DNA from: JBNJEM01 sp051745935
Lineage (GTDB): Bacteria > Planctomycetota > Planctomycetia > Pirellulales > Pirellulaceae
Length of the DNA stretch: 6,510 nt
NCBI GenBank assembly: GCA_051745935.1
Contig: JBNJEM010000456.1
Location: 1 to 6,510, forward strand
Reading direction: 5' to 3'
Notes under the pieces: generated by a model
Told to the model about the DNA's origin: nothing
What the model saw: the letters and a program-made list of their open reading frames with translations, nothing else
The model's database searches: none
Shown: positions 6,116-6,510 of the stretch, piece by piece
Layout: the number at the start of each line of letters is the position of its first letter
Position numbering within the stretch: position 1 is the first letter of the stretch
Made by a program: the position numbers and the translations under genes

Positions 6116-6154
6116 GAATATCGAATATCGAGCAAGGAATTTCGAATGATGAAG
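6116..6154 (-). repeat. arm B of a 39-bp imperfect inverted repeat
   Basis: This arm, read on the minus strand, matches 5936-5974 at 32 of 39 positions with no gaps. On the plus strand it contains the internal tandem GAATATC-GAATATC followed by AAGGAAT and GAATGATGAAG. The 141-bp segment between the arms (5975-6115) has no coding signal. Confidence 0.75.
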
Positions 6155-6162
6155 TTAGGCGG

Positions 6163-6185
6163 AACACGGATCAACACGGGTCAAC
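6163..6185 (+). repeat. decamer tandem repeat (AACACGGATC, then AACACGGGTC)
   Basis: Two adjacent 10-bp units differing at one base are followed by the AAC of a third. It sits just beyond arm B. Similar decamers occur in intergenic DNA of PVC genomes as far as I remember. Confidence 0.6.
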
Positions 6186-6365
6186 GATGATCTCTCCGAA
6201 GGTTGTGCCCTCTGTAGTTAAAGCAGATCCCGGTGTTGCATAAAACACGGGCGAAAGAGCCGTTCAACGTTGCCCGTCGAAGTGCATGTGACGCTATTAA
6301 ATGCGAGACTTGGGAGAATTGCATTCTCCGATTCATGCAATGCTGGGGTAACATGTTGCAAATGA

Positions 6366-6407
6366 CCAAGCACCAAGCACCAAGCACCAAGCACCAAGCA
6401 CTAAGCA
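6366..6407. repeat. 7-bp tandem array (CCAAGCA x6)
   Basis: Five perfect CCAAGCA units (6366-6400) are followed by a sixth with one change, CTAAGCA (6401-6407). On the minus strand the unit reads TGCTTGG. It lies outside any credible gene; the minus-strand open frame across it (6181-6408) has no support apart from the repeat itself. The period of seven excludes a frame-keeping coding role. Confidence 0.9.
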
Positions 6408-6510
6408 CGAATAGGACAGCGCCACTTTTGGCATTTGGATCTATAAATCATGGTACTTTGTGGATACGAGATCAAGTGATACAGGATCTGATTTTGTCGA
6501 CGTCTATTCC

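Larger units (their letters stand above)
5778..6510. other. 733-bp gene-free region rich in short repeats
   Basis: No open frame here has a recognisable product or a start with a ribosome site. In order the region holds hairpins at 5836-5854 and 5913-5940, the inverted pair 5936-5974 and 6116-6154, a degenerate ACC(A/G)C(A/G)AAG...CACGGA motif at 6061-6086 and 6097-6114, the decamer repeat at 6163-6185, a bulged hairpin at 6229-6251 (CCCG and TGTT pairing with AACACGGG), and the 7-bp array at 6366-6407. The last 100 bp are AT-richer than the rest and show no clear feature; a TATAAA at 6442-6447 lacks a partner at normal spacing. Confidence 0.7.

Noticed and set aside
6366..6407. CRISPR array
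   Set aside because: Units are 7 bp in direct tandem with no spacers, and no cas genes are present.
6181..6408. A 75-aa minus-strand frame with a Trp/Cys/Leu-rich start
   Set aside because: Its N-terminus is the translated 7-bp repeat array, a typical false ORF.

Overview
The window looks like part of a Planctomycetota (or wider PVC-group) chromosome, probably from an uncultured or environmental strain. The evidence is a secreted formylglycine sulfatase, a bacterial homologue of archaeo-eukaryotic release factors of a type I associate with planctomycetes, single genes with long spacers instead of operons, moderately high GC, and a gene-free stretch filled with short dispersed repeats of a kind I remember from PVC genomes. 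The taxonomic call is an inference; there is no rRNA or marker gene here.

Four intact genes alternate in direction. Positions 145-1314 (minus) encode a baeRF-type protein, with about 144 bp of featureless 3' flank to its left. A 475-bp divergent spacer follows, then a small coiled-coil lipoprotein at 1790-2398 (plus). That gene converges on an M50 (site-2 protease type) membrane metalloprotease with two CBS domains at 2697-3830 (minus); the 298-bp convergent spacer holds a series of hairpins. A second divergent spacer, about 495 bp, may contain a decayed fragment of a beta-helix protein and a candidate operator/promoter. It leads to a secreted sulfatase at 4326-5777 (plus). The last 733 bp have no credible gene. 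They hold two terminator-like hairpins, a 39-bp imperfect inverted repeat pair, a decamer repeat and a 7-bp tandem array.

No operon joins these genes and I see no defence system, prophage or integrated multi-gene system. Envelope function is a loose theme: a lipoprotein, a membrane protease that could act on membrane-bound regulators or leftover signal peptides, and an exported sulfatase probably acting on sulfated polysaccharide. The most unusual points are the release-factor-like loop that reads GGE where classical factors have GGQ, the two-tier hairpin overlapping the lipoprotein stop codon, the possible beta-helix gene remnant beside the sulfatase, and the island of mini-repeats at the right end.
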